NCBI GenBank assembly: GCA_023079485.1
Contig: CM041104.1
Location: 4,403,676-4,467,675, forward strand
Origin: Archilochus colubris
Lineage: Eukaryota; Chordata; Aves; Apodiformes; Trochilidae
Direction: 5' to 3'
DNA length: 64,000 nt
Shown: positions 1-11,693 of the stretch, piece after piece
How positions within the stretch are numbered: the stretch's first letter is position 1
Layout of the letters: every line of letters begins with the position of its first letter
Notes under the pieces: model-generated
What the model saw: only the letters and a program-made list of their open reading frames with translations
The model's database searches: none
What the model was told of the DNA's origin: nothing
Position numbers and translations under genes: made by a program

Positions 1-1334
1 AACATTCTCTGTGCCTCTGGCTGTGAAGCAGGCCAGAGGAGATATAAAAAAACATGAAAGGACTATGGGAGCTTCTCCCTAAAGTGAGATTTTGGACACA
101 ATAACCTGTTTCTGTCAGGCTTTGTTAAAGTAAATATGTTAATAACTTTTGGGTTTTCCCATTAATCCTGCTTCTGATTTCCACTTAGGTATATTTAGAA
201 GTTTGCCAAGTAGACCCAGAGGGACTGGTCAGAGGTGAACTTGGCAAATGAAAAAAATAAGCAGTGAATCCACTCTTATTTCAGTTTAACCTGACAGATT
301 ATGCAGAAATGTTGCTGCAGCTACAGAGCAAGATAGCACTGGTCCCACCTGCCTTGCCCCTATGTAAGACATTGGTTTGGGCATGGAATGGACTGGGTGT
401 TGTGTTCCCAAACCCCACTGAGCTCCTGGGGACACTGAAGAGCACGTGTTGCCTCATGGATGGCAAAGTACATTTTTTTGCTTTGAGGTGTGAGGTGTAG
501 AGGTTGAAGGGCTTTACACTGCTCTGGAAGATTCTTCTATGGCTTCTAAGTATAAATGTCTCTATTTTGAGGGATTAAGTGTCTTAGTTTAGTTGGCAGT
601 GAGCCTCATTTATGGGAAGATCAAGAACCCCTGGTCTATACTAAGTTTTCTCCAGTTCAAATATAGGAGATAAAACCAGAGGGCAAAGCTGAGCTTGGGG
701 AAGAGAAAGCAGTGGTGTCATTGTAATTGTGTTACCTACACAAACCACTCAACTCCAGAGTCCCAAGCAGAGCCCACCACCTTTCTAAAGAGAGTGTCTG
801 AGATGGGAAGATGAGAGGGGCAGAAAAGCCAGGCTGCAATAAATACTGGTTACTCAAAGCCTGGAGAGGAGAGAGCATCTAGCAGTGATCAGGCTATCGA
901 GCTGTGGATCTATAAATAAAGGTACCATGTGTATTCCCTCCAGGGCCCCATTGTCAAAAAGACTTTTCTCCTCTTGTCAGCCAAGGAGAGATAGAAATAG
1001 TTTGTTTCAGTGAGAACAAAGTATGTGCCCCTTTCCCAGGGCTTGTCATAGCTGTGGGGATGTGGGTATGACAGGGAAAGGTGCATTTTCCAATGGACCT
1101 TTTCAGAAGGTGAACTCATTGTCACATAAAAGATTCAGATGATATGCACTGACTGTTTATGGGCACAAAGTAACATCTTCCTCTATTTTTCTGCTGTATA
1201 CTTAGGAAGAGACATAATAGCCTGGTCATGTGCTGGAAAGAAATTACTCATTTCATATTTGGTCTAAATGAAACAAATGTATTACTCATTTTTATGCAAT
1301 TCTTGTAAACTGCATTTATTAAAAAGGGAGAAAA
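1..1334. other. AT-rich non-coding DNA, nothing recognised
   Basis: I see no gene, RNA gene or identifiable repeat here. Open frames are short (about 80 codons or less) and resemble no known protein. CpG dinucleotides are rare, as in methylated vertebrate intergenic or intronic DNA. Confidence 0.6.
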
Positions 1335-1363
1335 GGGGGAGGTAGAGGGAGGGTGGAGGAGGG
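1335..1363 (+). other. G-quadruplex-forming motif
   Basis: Four G runs of at least three (1335-1339, 1347-1349, 1351-1353, 1361-1363) are separated by loops of 7, 1 and 7 bases, satisfying the usual G3+N1-7 rule. The motif sits in a purine-only stretch starting near 1321, so the strand could also form a purine-rich triplex. No gene is adjacent, so any role is unknown. Confidence 0.6.
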
Positions 1364-3200
1364 ACAATTACCTAAAGTCTGACCAATATGAACTAGAAAA
1401 TTTATTTAGGAATATGGTTGATCTCAGCTTCCTCATAATTTAAATCTGCTGACAAATCTTGTGATTTTATTTCTTTTTTTAAAGCAGCCCTCAGGGTTAC
1501 TACTAGTTCAGGTGTCAGGACCAGTTACTGGTTCAGACCCTGCCTGGGTGATTTTGCCTTTGCTCTTCCAAAGACAGACTCCAAACTCAGACATTTTCTG
1601 GGCTTTCTGCACTGTTTCTTGCTAAAGCACCTGAGTCTGTCCCTGTTGCTGAGGTCTGATGGTGGTGTGTGGAAAAACTCTGCAGGCTGCTGAACCCTGA
1701 GCATGGCTTTAGTGGCTCTGAAATTTGGTGGTTACTTGTTTTTCTGATGATACAGAAGTCCTGTGAGGTGTCCATGCTCTGAGGTAGGCTGGTCCCCACC
1801 TCACAGCCCCTCATTAATTTTTTGCTGACTCTCTGCTGCTTAGAGCAAATAATCCAAACCCCATTCTCATTGCCAGCACTATTTATCATTGAATTCTGAT
1901 TAACCGAACACCTATATCCAGAGGAGCTAGGAAAATGGCAGCAATTTTCAATTAGAATATCCAGAACAACCTTGTCGCCTCTTTCATAATAATTGCCTTT
2001 ATTTTCAGAGGTTAAATAGGATCATTTTTAACAGCTCTTTCTCTTCAGTCACGCTCACAGTGTGCAGAAGCCCCACACACCACTAAGCCACGGTGAAGAT
2101 CACCAAGAGGGCTCTGTGTTCTCTGGTGTCCCATCTTCCCATCAGTGATTTCCATTGATATCTGCTGAGCTCACAGAACAGAGGGGCTGGGGTACCTGGA
2201 AGAAGCAGACACTGCTGCTGTGCATCTTCCCCACCTCCTCCTCTCTCTGTGAATTTCATGGAGTGAGGACAGAGCTGGTGCCTTGGTCACTGGGGTACAA
2301 AGTACCACAGGCTCTGCTCTGCCCCAGAGATGCTGCAGGCAGCAACTGAGCTTTCTCTGATGTAGATTTTAGTGAGAGTTTGACTCAGGAAGGGACTGAG
2401 GAGACTAGATCTGATAGATCAGAAAAGGGGATTTATGTATTTCTTTTTTTTTTTGTTTGTTTGGTTTGGTTGTGCTTTTTTATGGGCTTTTTGTTTGGGT
2501 GTGTTCATTGCCTAAATCACTCTTCTGGCAACTTCTGTTCACAAATGGAAAGGACCTGGCAGAAAACAAAGCTACTAAAGTAATTGGAGTGATCCTGGCT
2601 GGCTTAAGGGGTGGGCAGACACCTCTCTGAAGCTGGAGAGATCTATTCCTTGGCATTTGGTCCAAGTAAGCTGCAGAAAGCACTTACAGCCCTGGAAAGC
2701 AAGCTGAGTAGAGCCCATGGAGTCCTTTAGCTCAAGGGGTTTTAATAGACTTGTCTCAGGGCCTGAGGGACTGAGTAGGAAGCACCTGGAAACTTATCTA
2801 ATTTTTCCAGCTATTCCGGTTCATCTAATGCAAGATCTTATTTCTGCTACAACCACTGTTGTGCTGAGGTCCTCAGCCCCTCAGTGCTGGAGCAAACCAC
2901 TGCAAGAAAAATATTTACAAGACAAAATGGAAATATGGTTTCCTTCTGTTGTCAGTCCCAACTTTACCCCAGTTCTGAGAGGGCTACGAAATGTTGTGCT
3001 TTATTAGTTCTTGGGTAATGACAGAAAAAACATATTTTTCTTCTTCAGTTTTTCAAGTTCATTTTGTACTTCATCAGTTTTTTATAAAAAATTAAGATTT
3101 GTTGATTTCAAAGATCTTGGTATGTAGCATAGTGCTTTTGCTATATGTTAAAAAAATATCAGATTTTCACTGTTGAATTTCTAATTAGAAGTTCAGTGAA
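1364..3200. other. Non-coding DNA with a T/G-rich tract
   Basis: Nothing gene-like is visible. A T-run followed by a degenerate GTTTG/GGTTT tract lies at about 2440-2475; such TTTG/TTGG low-complexity tracts recur in this window (5.65, 13.2, 53.04 kb). Frames that run through it give meaningless phenylalanine/valine-rich peptides. Confidence 0.5.
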
Positions 3201-3218
3201 ATGCAGAAGATTTTGTTG

Positions 3219-3262
3219 AAAAAAAAAAGGAAAAAAATGAAAAAGAAAAAAAGGAAAAGCAT
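3219..3262 (+). repeat. A/G low-complexity tract
   Basis: Nearly uninterrupted adenine with scattered guanine (A-runs broken by GG, TG and G). It is a simple purine tract. The reverse-strand open frame crossing it encodes a phenylalanine/serine run that is a by-product of the repeat, not a protein. Confidence 0.75.
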
Positions 3263-3464
3263 TCATTACCTAGATGGCTTATGGTCAGAGAAAGTAGCTG
3301 TGGAAACCGAGGCAAAGTGAAACTGGAGTTCAACAAATTCACTACTTCTGTATGAAAATCACATATGTGACTCAGCAGAACAAGCTTCTCTTCTCTCTCA
3401 TTGTTCATTTTGGAGAAGTTCACAGCTGCTGGCGTTCCAAGCCCCAGTGAGGTGTGGCTGGCGT

Positions 3465-3491
3465 GGGGATGGGGCTGGGGTGGCCATGGGG
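3465..3491 (+). other. Strong G-quadruplex motif (four GGGG runs)
   Basis: Four GGGG runs at 3465-3468, 3471-3474, 3477-3480 and 3488-3491 have loops of 2, 2 and 7 bases. Four-tetrad potential makes this the best quadruplex candidate in the window. It lies in a locally G-rich patch (about 3430-3560) that contrasts with the AT-rich surroundings. I see no promoter or exon attached to it. Confidence 0.7.
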
Positions 3492-3562
3492 CTAGGACTG
3501 AGCAGAAAGCAATGGAGAGATGCTCGTGGTGGCTGTGGGAGAGGGGATGAAGCTCTCTGCCA

Positions 3563-5229
3563 GCCATGGGGATTCACTGGGAGCTGCTCAGCACACACAG
3601 GGCTGCTGCTCAGATGTCTGGCACAGCCCACACTTACCCCCTTGCCTCCTGTGCAAGGTTAGAGCAGGGGGTGACCAGGATTCACAGCAGTGGAATTTGT
3701 GTATTCTGGTTGTGGCTAGAGTTGTACAAACCCTTTGTTAAAAATAATTATCTTTTTTTTTTTTTACATTATGGAATTACTCCAGGCATCTGACTGACTG
3801 TCAGCCTTCCTTTGGCAGAGCAGCTTTACCCTCCCTGGTAGAGTGACTCAGGATGCTCATCTTGCTGGCTAAGGCTTTCTCTCCCTCCATGTCACCATAC
3901 ACCCTTTCCCTCCCTCCTAGTCTCTGCTCCCTGGAATTTTTAGTAGCAGATCTTGTTGAAAAATGCAACTGTCTTCTTCACTGTTGATCCGTCTTTGACA
4001 TTTTCTGCCCTGCTCCTCTGAGCTGCACTTTGCTGATCAGAATCTCAAACAAGCTTCTCCACTTGCTAATGCAGTGCTAAGACCATCAGTGCTCAAATCC
4101 CTGAGATCTCTCCTTCTTCACAAAGGTTAAAGAGTATCATTTTTGAAAAGTGTAGCTTTCCACCAGGTTAAAAGGGAGGAGGTCAATGAGATCTGTGCAG
4201 TCCCCATACAGTGCCCTGGAGGTTATGTTCCCATCCTGCTGATAGCATCCCAGCTGCTGAACCCTTCCAGCCCTGCCTGTGTCCCATCTGGAAAGGCTCA
4301 GGAAAAACCACATGGGCTGGAAATGCAGGTGAGAAGTTCTGCAGGAAAGTTTTGGCAAGGGAAGCTGGTAGGCAGCCTGTGATCCTCACAGCTTTGGCAT
4401 CCCTGGGATTTCAAGAGTTCTTTGGCTGTTGCAAAATGAGCTTTAATGGCTTACAGCAATCCATGACGTAGCAACTAGAAGGAAATGAAGTGAGAAAATG
4501 TTAGCAGCAGGGGCTTGGTAGGCGAAGTGCTGTGAAGCCAGGCACCTGCAGAACCTGTGAAGAGCCAATGATACCATCAAGCAGCATCTGAAGTGCTTCA
4601 TTGCTGTCTCATGGTAGCCACATGTCTTCTTGCATGGCCTCCAAGTGCCCAGGAGCAGGCTGCACAAGAACAACTTTGCATGTGCCCATGGTCCTGAGGC
4701 TGGAGAATTGGTGTACTTTTCTTGAGTTACCAAATCTAGAGAAGACTAATCTGCCTTTATTCAATTAGTGCCTCTCTTTGTTGTTAGCCTCTTAAAAGCA
4801 ATCTCTGCTAACCACAAATAGTTTGTAAACAAAGAAGACAAATGGCAGAGACTAAGTGTAGCTGAAGCTAGTCAATGGCAACAAAAATAGGGGGATTTAT
4901 TTAAATTGAACTGCATTTGAAAGTCTATTTTAATCTAGTCCCTGTGCTTCATTCATCATGTTGCTGCCTGGGCAATGGTTTCAGGGCTGCTGACCCCTCA
5001 GCATGCAGATGCATACTCAGTGCTGGGATGACATTTCTGTGCAGGCACCCATGTCAAACTCAGGTGTGATCTCCTTATGCAAAGAGAGTGAGTGGAACCA
5101 AGGAGCCCCACCAGCTCTGGTTGGAGCAATGCATCTGCTTTTTTGGTTCACCATGGGGTTGTGCCTGATGCTAAAATCCTGTTCCTTCTGTTCAGATTAA
5201 GGCTAGGTCTGATCAGCAGAGGGGAGAGC
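3563..5229. other. Non-coding DNA, nothing recognised
   Basis: Short overlapping open frames occur on both strands but none exceeds about 100 codons or resembles a known domain. No clear repeat is seen. Confidence 0.5.
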
Positions 5230-5300
5230 AGGGGACTTAAAGGCAGAAATCTGGTTTCTATTTCAGGCTGTGCCACTGCCACATGCTTTATAAGAGGGCT
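5230..5300 (+). repeat. Possible MIR-like SINE relic (5' half)
   Basis: The segment reads like the MIR region in which a phrase similar to 'ctggtttctatttcaggctg' precedes 'tgccactgcc', analogous to the MIR stretch before its 'ctctgccactta' box. Similarity is weak and judged by eye, so this may be chance. Confidence 0.25.
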
Positions 5301-5659
5301 GGTGGATTATGTGTTTCCCACAACCAAAGGGAAATGTACTCCAAAGGGAGTGTTAAACAGCAGCCAAGGGAAAGAGGAAAGGGGGTGATGTGCTCTGATA
5401 CGAGCTGACCTCTCTTGTACAGGCATATCTCCCCTTCTCTTGGGTACCCTGAGAAATACACAACTCACCACAGAACGGATGTTCTCCAAATATTCTCCCC
5501 CACACCCTTTTTTCCCTTCCTTTAGCCCTTAATCTGTTTAGAAATTCCCATTTGTTTACCTCTCTGGTTTCCATAACCTCACTGACACTGGAGCAATGAG
5601 GAAAACCCAGTGTTAGCAGCTTAGCAGTGGAAGTTCAGCTCAGTTCAGTCTTCACTCTT

Positions 5660-5716
5660 TCTTTGGGTTTTTGTTTGTTGGGTTGGTTTTGGTTTTGTTT
5701 GGTTTTGGTTTTTTCC
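5660..5716 (+). repeat. T/G-rich degenerate (TTTTGG)n tract
   Basis: Repeated TTTGG and TTTTGG units over about 55 bases. Low-complexity sequence; frames through it give leucine/valine/phenylalanine-rich artefacts. Confidence 0.7.
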
Positions 5717-6577
5717 TTCACTACTGTGTCCATTACTGCAGAAGCAGCTGACACCTTAGTCACAAGATCAGAGTCACATCTACCAGAGCTCTTAATATCT
5801 AGTTGTATGTTTGTGTGTGCATTTTCTTTTTCAGGGTAAGTACATATTTTAAGGATGGAATAACAGCTTGTCCAAGAATCAGCAGTCCACAGGGAGCCAA
5901 CTGGTCTAGCAGCCAAAGTTTGTGCTGTTTCCTTGAGGTTTTGGGGATGGGTTGCTTGCTTGTCCTCTTACATAAAAGCATAGCAAATTGTCAGAATAAA
6001 CACATTTTTAAATATACGGCACCATCAGTCAGAAGTTAGGAGAAACTCATTGGCTGGAAAAGACATCAAGGCAATCGGGAATTTGGATGACCTGACTGAG
6101 GCATTTGGACTAAAAAGTTCTGTTTCATTCACTGGAGTTAGTAATTTTTTATTTTATTTCCTTTAGGTAATCAGCCAGGAAAGAAATAAAATATCCTCCT
6201 CCTTCTTCCAGGCAGTGAATCTGGAATCAGAATCCTGTTGCTTTTTGTTTTGTTGTGCTCAGGACAGATTGCTACTGGGTATGAGTCCTTGCTTCAGAGA
6301 ATGCTGGGGAAGGAGCCAGCTGCAGCTCTGGTCTCTGGGGTGCTTCACTGCTCACCAACTCACAAGCCAGTGGTTAGTTCAGGTTAACAGTGATCATCTG
6401 GGGGTGATATCCCCAGTCTTACCATGTGAGTCAGGTCAGCTTTAACCAGCCCTGTCCAAGGAGGGAGCTCTAGTAGGAATTGCATTGTGCAGGAGAAAAG
6501 CCTGGTGCTTTATTGTATTGGTGAGCTGCATGACATCTCTGTACAGTTTGTCAGTCATGTGGGTAGGAGAGATCCTT

Positions 6578-6740
6578 ACAGAATCATGGAGTGCTTTGGC
6601 TTGGAAGGTACCTTAAGGATCATATAGTTCCAACCCCTCTGCCATGAGCAGGGGTATTCCCCACTAGTCCTGGTTGCTCACAGCTTCATCCAACCTGGCC
6701 TGAAACACTGCCAGGGATGGGGTAGCCACAGCTTCTGGTC
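6578..6740 (-). mobile_element. CR1 LINE, 3'-end fragment
   Basis: The strand shown carries the reverse complement of the avian CR1 3' end. It opens with 'cagaatcatgga', passes through 'ttggaaggtaccttaaggat' and 'ccaacccctctgccatgag', then 'catccaacctggcctgaa', and ends near 'cagggatggggtagccac'. The element is therefore on the minus strand with its 3' terminus at the left. At about 160 bp it is heavily 5'-truncated, as is usual for CR1, and holds no coding capacity. Similarity to the remembered consensus is high enough to make it one of the younger repeats in the window. CR1 inserts without a poly(A) tail or clear target-site duplication, and none is seen. Confidence 0.93.
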
Positions 6741-7437
6741 TTTACAGCTGTTTTTTTCCCAGGAGGTGCCACCAGGATTCTTCCAGGAGTAATTCCTGCT
6801 CACTGGGCACTGCTAGATTTCCAGGTTTCCTGGGATTACACCAAGGCTGGTTGAGAGTCAAGGTGAGACAGCTTGTTGAGTCATCTTTCCTACAGATCCT
6901 CAGAACAGCAGGACACTGCCTGATATACACACAAAGGAGCTGTCTGTGGAATTTCATTAGATTTACAGGGAGCAATTGTTATTCCAGAGTAAGGAGAGGA
7001 GATGGAAAGAGGCTGAGGTCCAGCTAAGAATTGGCTACGCTACTTGGATTGTTTTCCACGCTGTGGTTATCCTTATCTGCATCTGGAAACTGGAGTGTGT
7101 TGTATGTGTTGTAAGAGCAAGCGGATGTGTGAAGTGTTCTGGCAAAGACAGAAATCTCATTTTCCCTTCAATATAATGCAGCCTGATTAGATTGTTATTG
7201 ACATGCTGAGAACCTGTTAGTGTTGTTACATCTCTGTGGAAAGGCATCTGTCTGTTCCTCTCCTCTCTTCTGCCTGGAAGGATTGCAGGGCTGGAAACGG
7301 GAAGGACCTCTCAGACTGCAAATCCAGCTGTGAAATAAATCTGTTGGGAAAGCAGAGTGAGCCTGCCAGCTGACCAGCAGTGGAACTGTAAGCCAATTAA
7401 CAGCAGTTTGGAACAATTAGTGATTCCCTAACAGGGG
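6741..7437. other. Non-coding DNA, nothing recognised
   Basis: No gene or repeat identified between the CR1 fragment and the A-rich tract. Confidence 0.5.
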
Positions 7438-7440
7438 GTG

Positions 7441-7503
7441 AAAACAAAACAAAACAGAACAAAAAAACCAAAACACACAATAACAACCTCAAAATAAAAC
7501 TCT
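7441..7503 (+). repeat. A-rich (CAAAA)n-like low-complexity tract
   Basis: Alternating AAAAC and AAAACA units, increasingly degenerate to the right. Simple repeat with no coding meaning. Confidence 0.75.
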
Positions 7504-7512
7504 TGTAGTTTG

Positions 7513-10500
7513 CTGGATGTTTTTAGGTCTGTAGATCATTGTTACCTAGAGATTCAGGCAGTGTTTGCGTGACCATTCTTGTAAGATTTGATTGCACCAT
7601 GTCAGAAATGTGCAGTGTTCTGAGACCTTTTGCATCTTTGGTGGCTGAGGGGACATTGGGCAGGGTCTCAGGGACCCTGGGCAGTGCTGTGTGGAGGCAC
7701 CTGACCCATCTGCTCCCACTGCAATAGCTACAGATGTGCAGCACTGAACTTCACCTTCCTGATTTGGACACCTTGTTAGCATGTCTGTACTGCTCTTGGC
7801 ACTCAAGCCAGCTCATGCTGCATTAGCTTAGCTATTTCTGCATGGTGTTTGATGGTGACTTCTAGTAAAATCAAGAGGGGGTATGGACTAGGTAGTTTTA
7901 GAAACATTCTTCTAATTTGCAACATGAGGTGGTCAGGTAGTGGCAAGTCCCATATTCAAAATTTGCCTTTGCACAATGTGGAGTCTGTCAAAACATCTGG
8001 GTTGTTGCTGTCTGATCACAACTGACCCCAGCCTTAAAAATCTCCATGCAGAAAGCTCTGGATTTGTCTCCAAGAAAGATTTGGGGTTCAGTAAAATTCA
8101 GTGAAATGATATTTCTTCTCACCAGAATTGTGTTGCTTTAATGCCTCCTCTTCATGTGCTGGATCCACTTGTCATGCATCCTGTTCTGACTCTAAGGGCT
8201 TTTTAGGGTGAGCCTGACTTTTCAGAATGTGCACAATTGGTACCAGAGGCATAGTTTTCATGAGCCTGTAAGGTGTGCCTTGCTAAGCAAAGCAAGCAAA
8301 GAAGGAGGGAGAGATGAGTGGAAAATCACCACTTGAGGAAGAGGAGAGCATTAAATTACATGGCAAAGTGTTAATAAAATAAACAGGGGCCCTTGGTTTT
8401 GCTTTTTGTGTTTGTTTGCAGGTTTTTGTTGTTGGTTTTTTACAAGTTTTTTCTTTTTCAAATTTCTTGCTCTCTTTTTATTTTATTTATTTATTAATCT
8501 CAATCATACCATGATTACACTGGCCAGCCCTTGATACTTTTCTCTCTGATTAGAGCAGGTTTGTAGTGGCCATGATGAGTTACCACAACAGTCTATTATT
8601 GCTATTGTTATCCAGTGTCCCTCATTAAATTAAAGCAGAAATGGCAGGGAAGAGAATCTTTTCAAGGTCTTCCTGAGCATCTAATTACCTAATTTTTTTA
8701 AATAATCAATTTATTTTAATTTATCAGAACATCTCTGTCTTGAAAATGAAAGCTCTTTAGTTTTGATAGGTTTTTTTTCTGTAAATTCAAGCATTGAGGA
8801 AAGTTAATTTACTATGCAAAGTATCTTTGAAGGTCATATTCAGTGTCATTAGCACTGTACAGAGGACCTGTGAGAACAGCTGTTTGTCTGTGCAAGTATT
8901 TTTGTGGCCCTGTGTTGCTTTGTGTACCAGTAAGACTCTTTCTATCCACTGTGCCTAGGTGGTAGTTACTGTATATTGTCTGCTGGGTGGCACCAGAATC
9001 CCACCTCTTTTTTTTAGTTGGGTACAATTGTATAGCTGTGGTCTAAGTAGCTATTTTTTTTATTTCATGGAAACTAATAAGAAGAAACAGAAGTAAAGCA
9101 TCTACAGGACAACTTCACTGTTGCAGAAACAAGCAACAAAAACCATACAGCCACTCAGGAACTGAAACAGAAGTTATTTCTTGGTAAATGTGGATACCTA
9201 GAACACGGCATTAGAGCTTTTTTCCTTTGTGAACTACAGTCTTCTGCCTCAGAAATGTCTGTATTCCCAACTGCCTTTCTGTCTGTTACAACAAACAATG
9301 TGGGCATATGATTTGAGCCCTGAGACTCCAAGGATGTAAGTGTGTACCTGAGATGAGACACGTGCCTGTGTTCTGCTGAGTAAGTATGTCCTGGTTAGGT
9401 GGTTAAATTTTAAATGCATTGGGACCTTCACTCAGAATGAAGCAAGTTTCAAGCCAGACAGTAGAGAAAGGACTAAATGTTAAGCTCAAAAAAACCTGTT
9501 ATCAAAGCAGCTCTTCAGATGATGTAGGATTGCACTTTATAGTGGACAGAGCATCTTTAAAATCCTTTTGCAGTAGCTAAGAGCTTATACATTAGCTTTC
9601 ATGAGAGGCATTACTGATGCCTGGGAGTATTATATAAACACTGGCCTGCTTGCAACAGTTTATAAGCCTAAATATTTAATAAGAAAATACTGAACATTTA
9701 ACTTGCCTTGTATTTTTTATGTAGCAATAAAGCCACCATTTTTATCAGAAGATGCTGGAAAACCTAACTAATAACGTGACACTTTGCTATGAACTGAGAG
9801 GCAAGTTCACTGGTCTAGAATTAATAAGGTGTGTAATCTGTACAGGAATTTCTGCACTACAGAGGGAAACAGCTAAGTTTCTCTGTGCTTGCTTTTGCAT
9901 AAAGATGCATGTAATTTGGAGACTGTTCTCTGATGTATCTTTATATCTCTGTGGCTAAAGTTCCAACTGAGCATTGCTTGAAAAATGAAAATACCATTTC
10001 CACTCCTGATATGACACGTGCATGGCATTGCATGCCTTTGCCAAGTGGAGAGAGAGAACAGCAAGTATTATTATCACAGAAATCATTTAGACCCAAACAG
10101 GTCCAAAATATAGTTGCTAATTTCAAGGAAACTGAAAACATGGTTTGAGGAACCAGAATGAATTGCTTGAACCCCAGATTCCCAAGGAGTAATTCCCCAA
10201 ATGTCTGAAGTCACTGCTGATGAAATGAATGTGTGTAACAGGAGAAATGTTGCAGTTCTCTATGTTTAATAAACCTGAGAGGTGTATAGATAGGTCTTGC
10301 ACTCTTATCCTTTGTTTTCTCCGGAGCACAGCAACCCATCTATGCTGTAATTCCATTTGCATGGCTGAGTGAATATTTTTCCACTCCCAAATTTGCATAA
10401 GACTTGGTCACGTAGAGCAGAAGAATGAGCAGCACCTGAGATTTCCATTTTGCATTATTTAGGAATATACTTATACTCACTGAGTGGATACAGCTATCCC

Positions 10501-11637
10501 AAAATTGCCTGCCATGCACCAGGTGTGAAGGATTTATCTTCTTGTCCCCTAAAAGGAGACCACAATATTTACTGCAAGGATCCAGAGTTACAGGGTATTT
10601 GTACCTTTTAATTCTTACAGGAATCACAGGACTGGATTTGCTTAATGGAAGGTCATGTGTATAGAATGGGAAATTCCTTTTGGATCTGCACAGACCTCAA
10701 ATCCAAAGTTTGTACTGGCCAAAAATATTATTGCAGTTGACTAGATTAGGCTGAAAATGGTAGCCAAGAAAATGCATGCTCTGGAATAAATTATATTTTT
10801 GATCTGGCCAGATCTCATGCACATGTGTGTCAGGATGAAATCCTTGGTGGCCTACAATTATTTCCACTTTAGCTTGGCATAAACAGTGTGGAAAATAAGG
10901 TTAACATTTGTGCCATCCACAGAACAAATACCAGTGCCAGTCTAGTTGTGCAATTTTTGTGTGTGTCTGTGGTTTTCCCATAGCTTGAACAGGACTATGG
11001 CTTCCTTTCAGCTCAGAAATGTCAGAAAATCATCATCAAGCATGTCCTTATACCTTTAAATATTTTGCAGTCAGTTCTTTCCTATAATTGTATTTATGTA
11101 TTTCTATTTTGAATAATTCAGGAAGCCATCCAGTCTCCTTTGTTCAGTGAGTGTATCAGGCCACCTATAAGTCATGAGGCTGCAAAGGGTGAGAGAGATT
11201 TCTTCACCTCTTCCTCTGAGTTGTTGTTTTGTGGTGTTTTGGGTTATTTTAACAAAGTTTATTACCTTGTTATTTTTCAAGTTGGAAGCTGGACACCAAA
11301 ACACCAAATGGTTTGGCCCAGGTCATATAGGAAATTTGGGACAGAGCACCAAACATATGATTGCTACTGGTTTCCTATCCAGTTCTCAAACACTGGACAT
11401 CTTTCCTAATTTCCAGTCTTTTCTGGCACTGCTACGAACTTTCAGGGCCAATTCCTCAACCACTTTGTACCTCTTTTTTTTCCCCTTCTTTTGTAAATAA
11501 AGCCAAGCTCACAAGGTAAGGTACCAAAGCAATCAATAGGTATGTAGTAATTTCCTTGGCTGGTTCCACTTCTCTTTCAGCTCACAACTTGTCCACCAAC
11601 AAATGTATTCCTTGCTTGGAGCACTTTACTGAATCAT
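7513..11637. other. AT-rich non-coding DNA
   Basis: About 4 kb without a recognisable gene. T-rich low complexity lies at 8395-8520. Open frames stay under 100 codons. I see no convincing splice-site pair with an open frame and no repeat family. Confidence 0.5.
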
Positions 11638-11693
11638 TTCTATCCAAAACTATCTGTTAGGACTTTTCTATCCAAAACTATCTGTTAGGACTT
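11638..11693 (+). repeat. Perfect 28-bp tandem duplication
   Basis: Two identical 28-bp copies, 11638-11665 and 11666-11693, each beginning 'ttctatccaaaac' and ending 'ttaggactt'. With no mismatch between copies, the duplication is recent relative to the decayed repeats around it, and it may be polymorphic in copy number. Confidence 0.95.
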
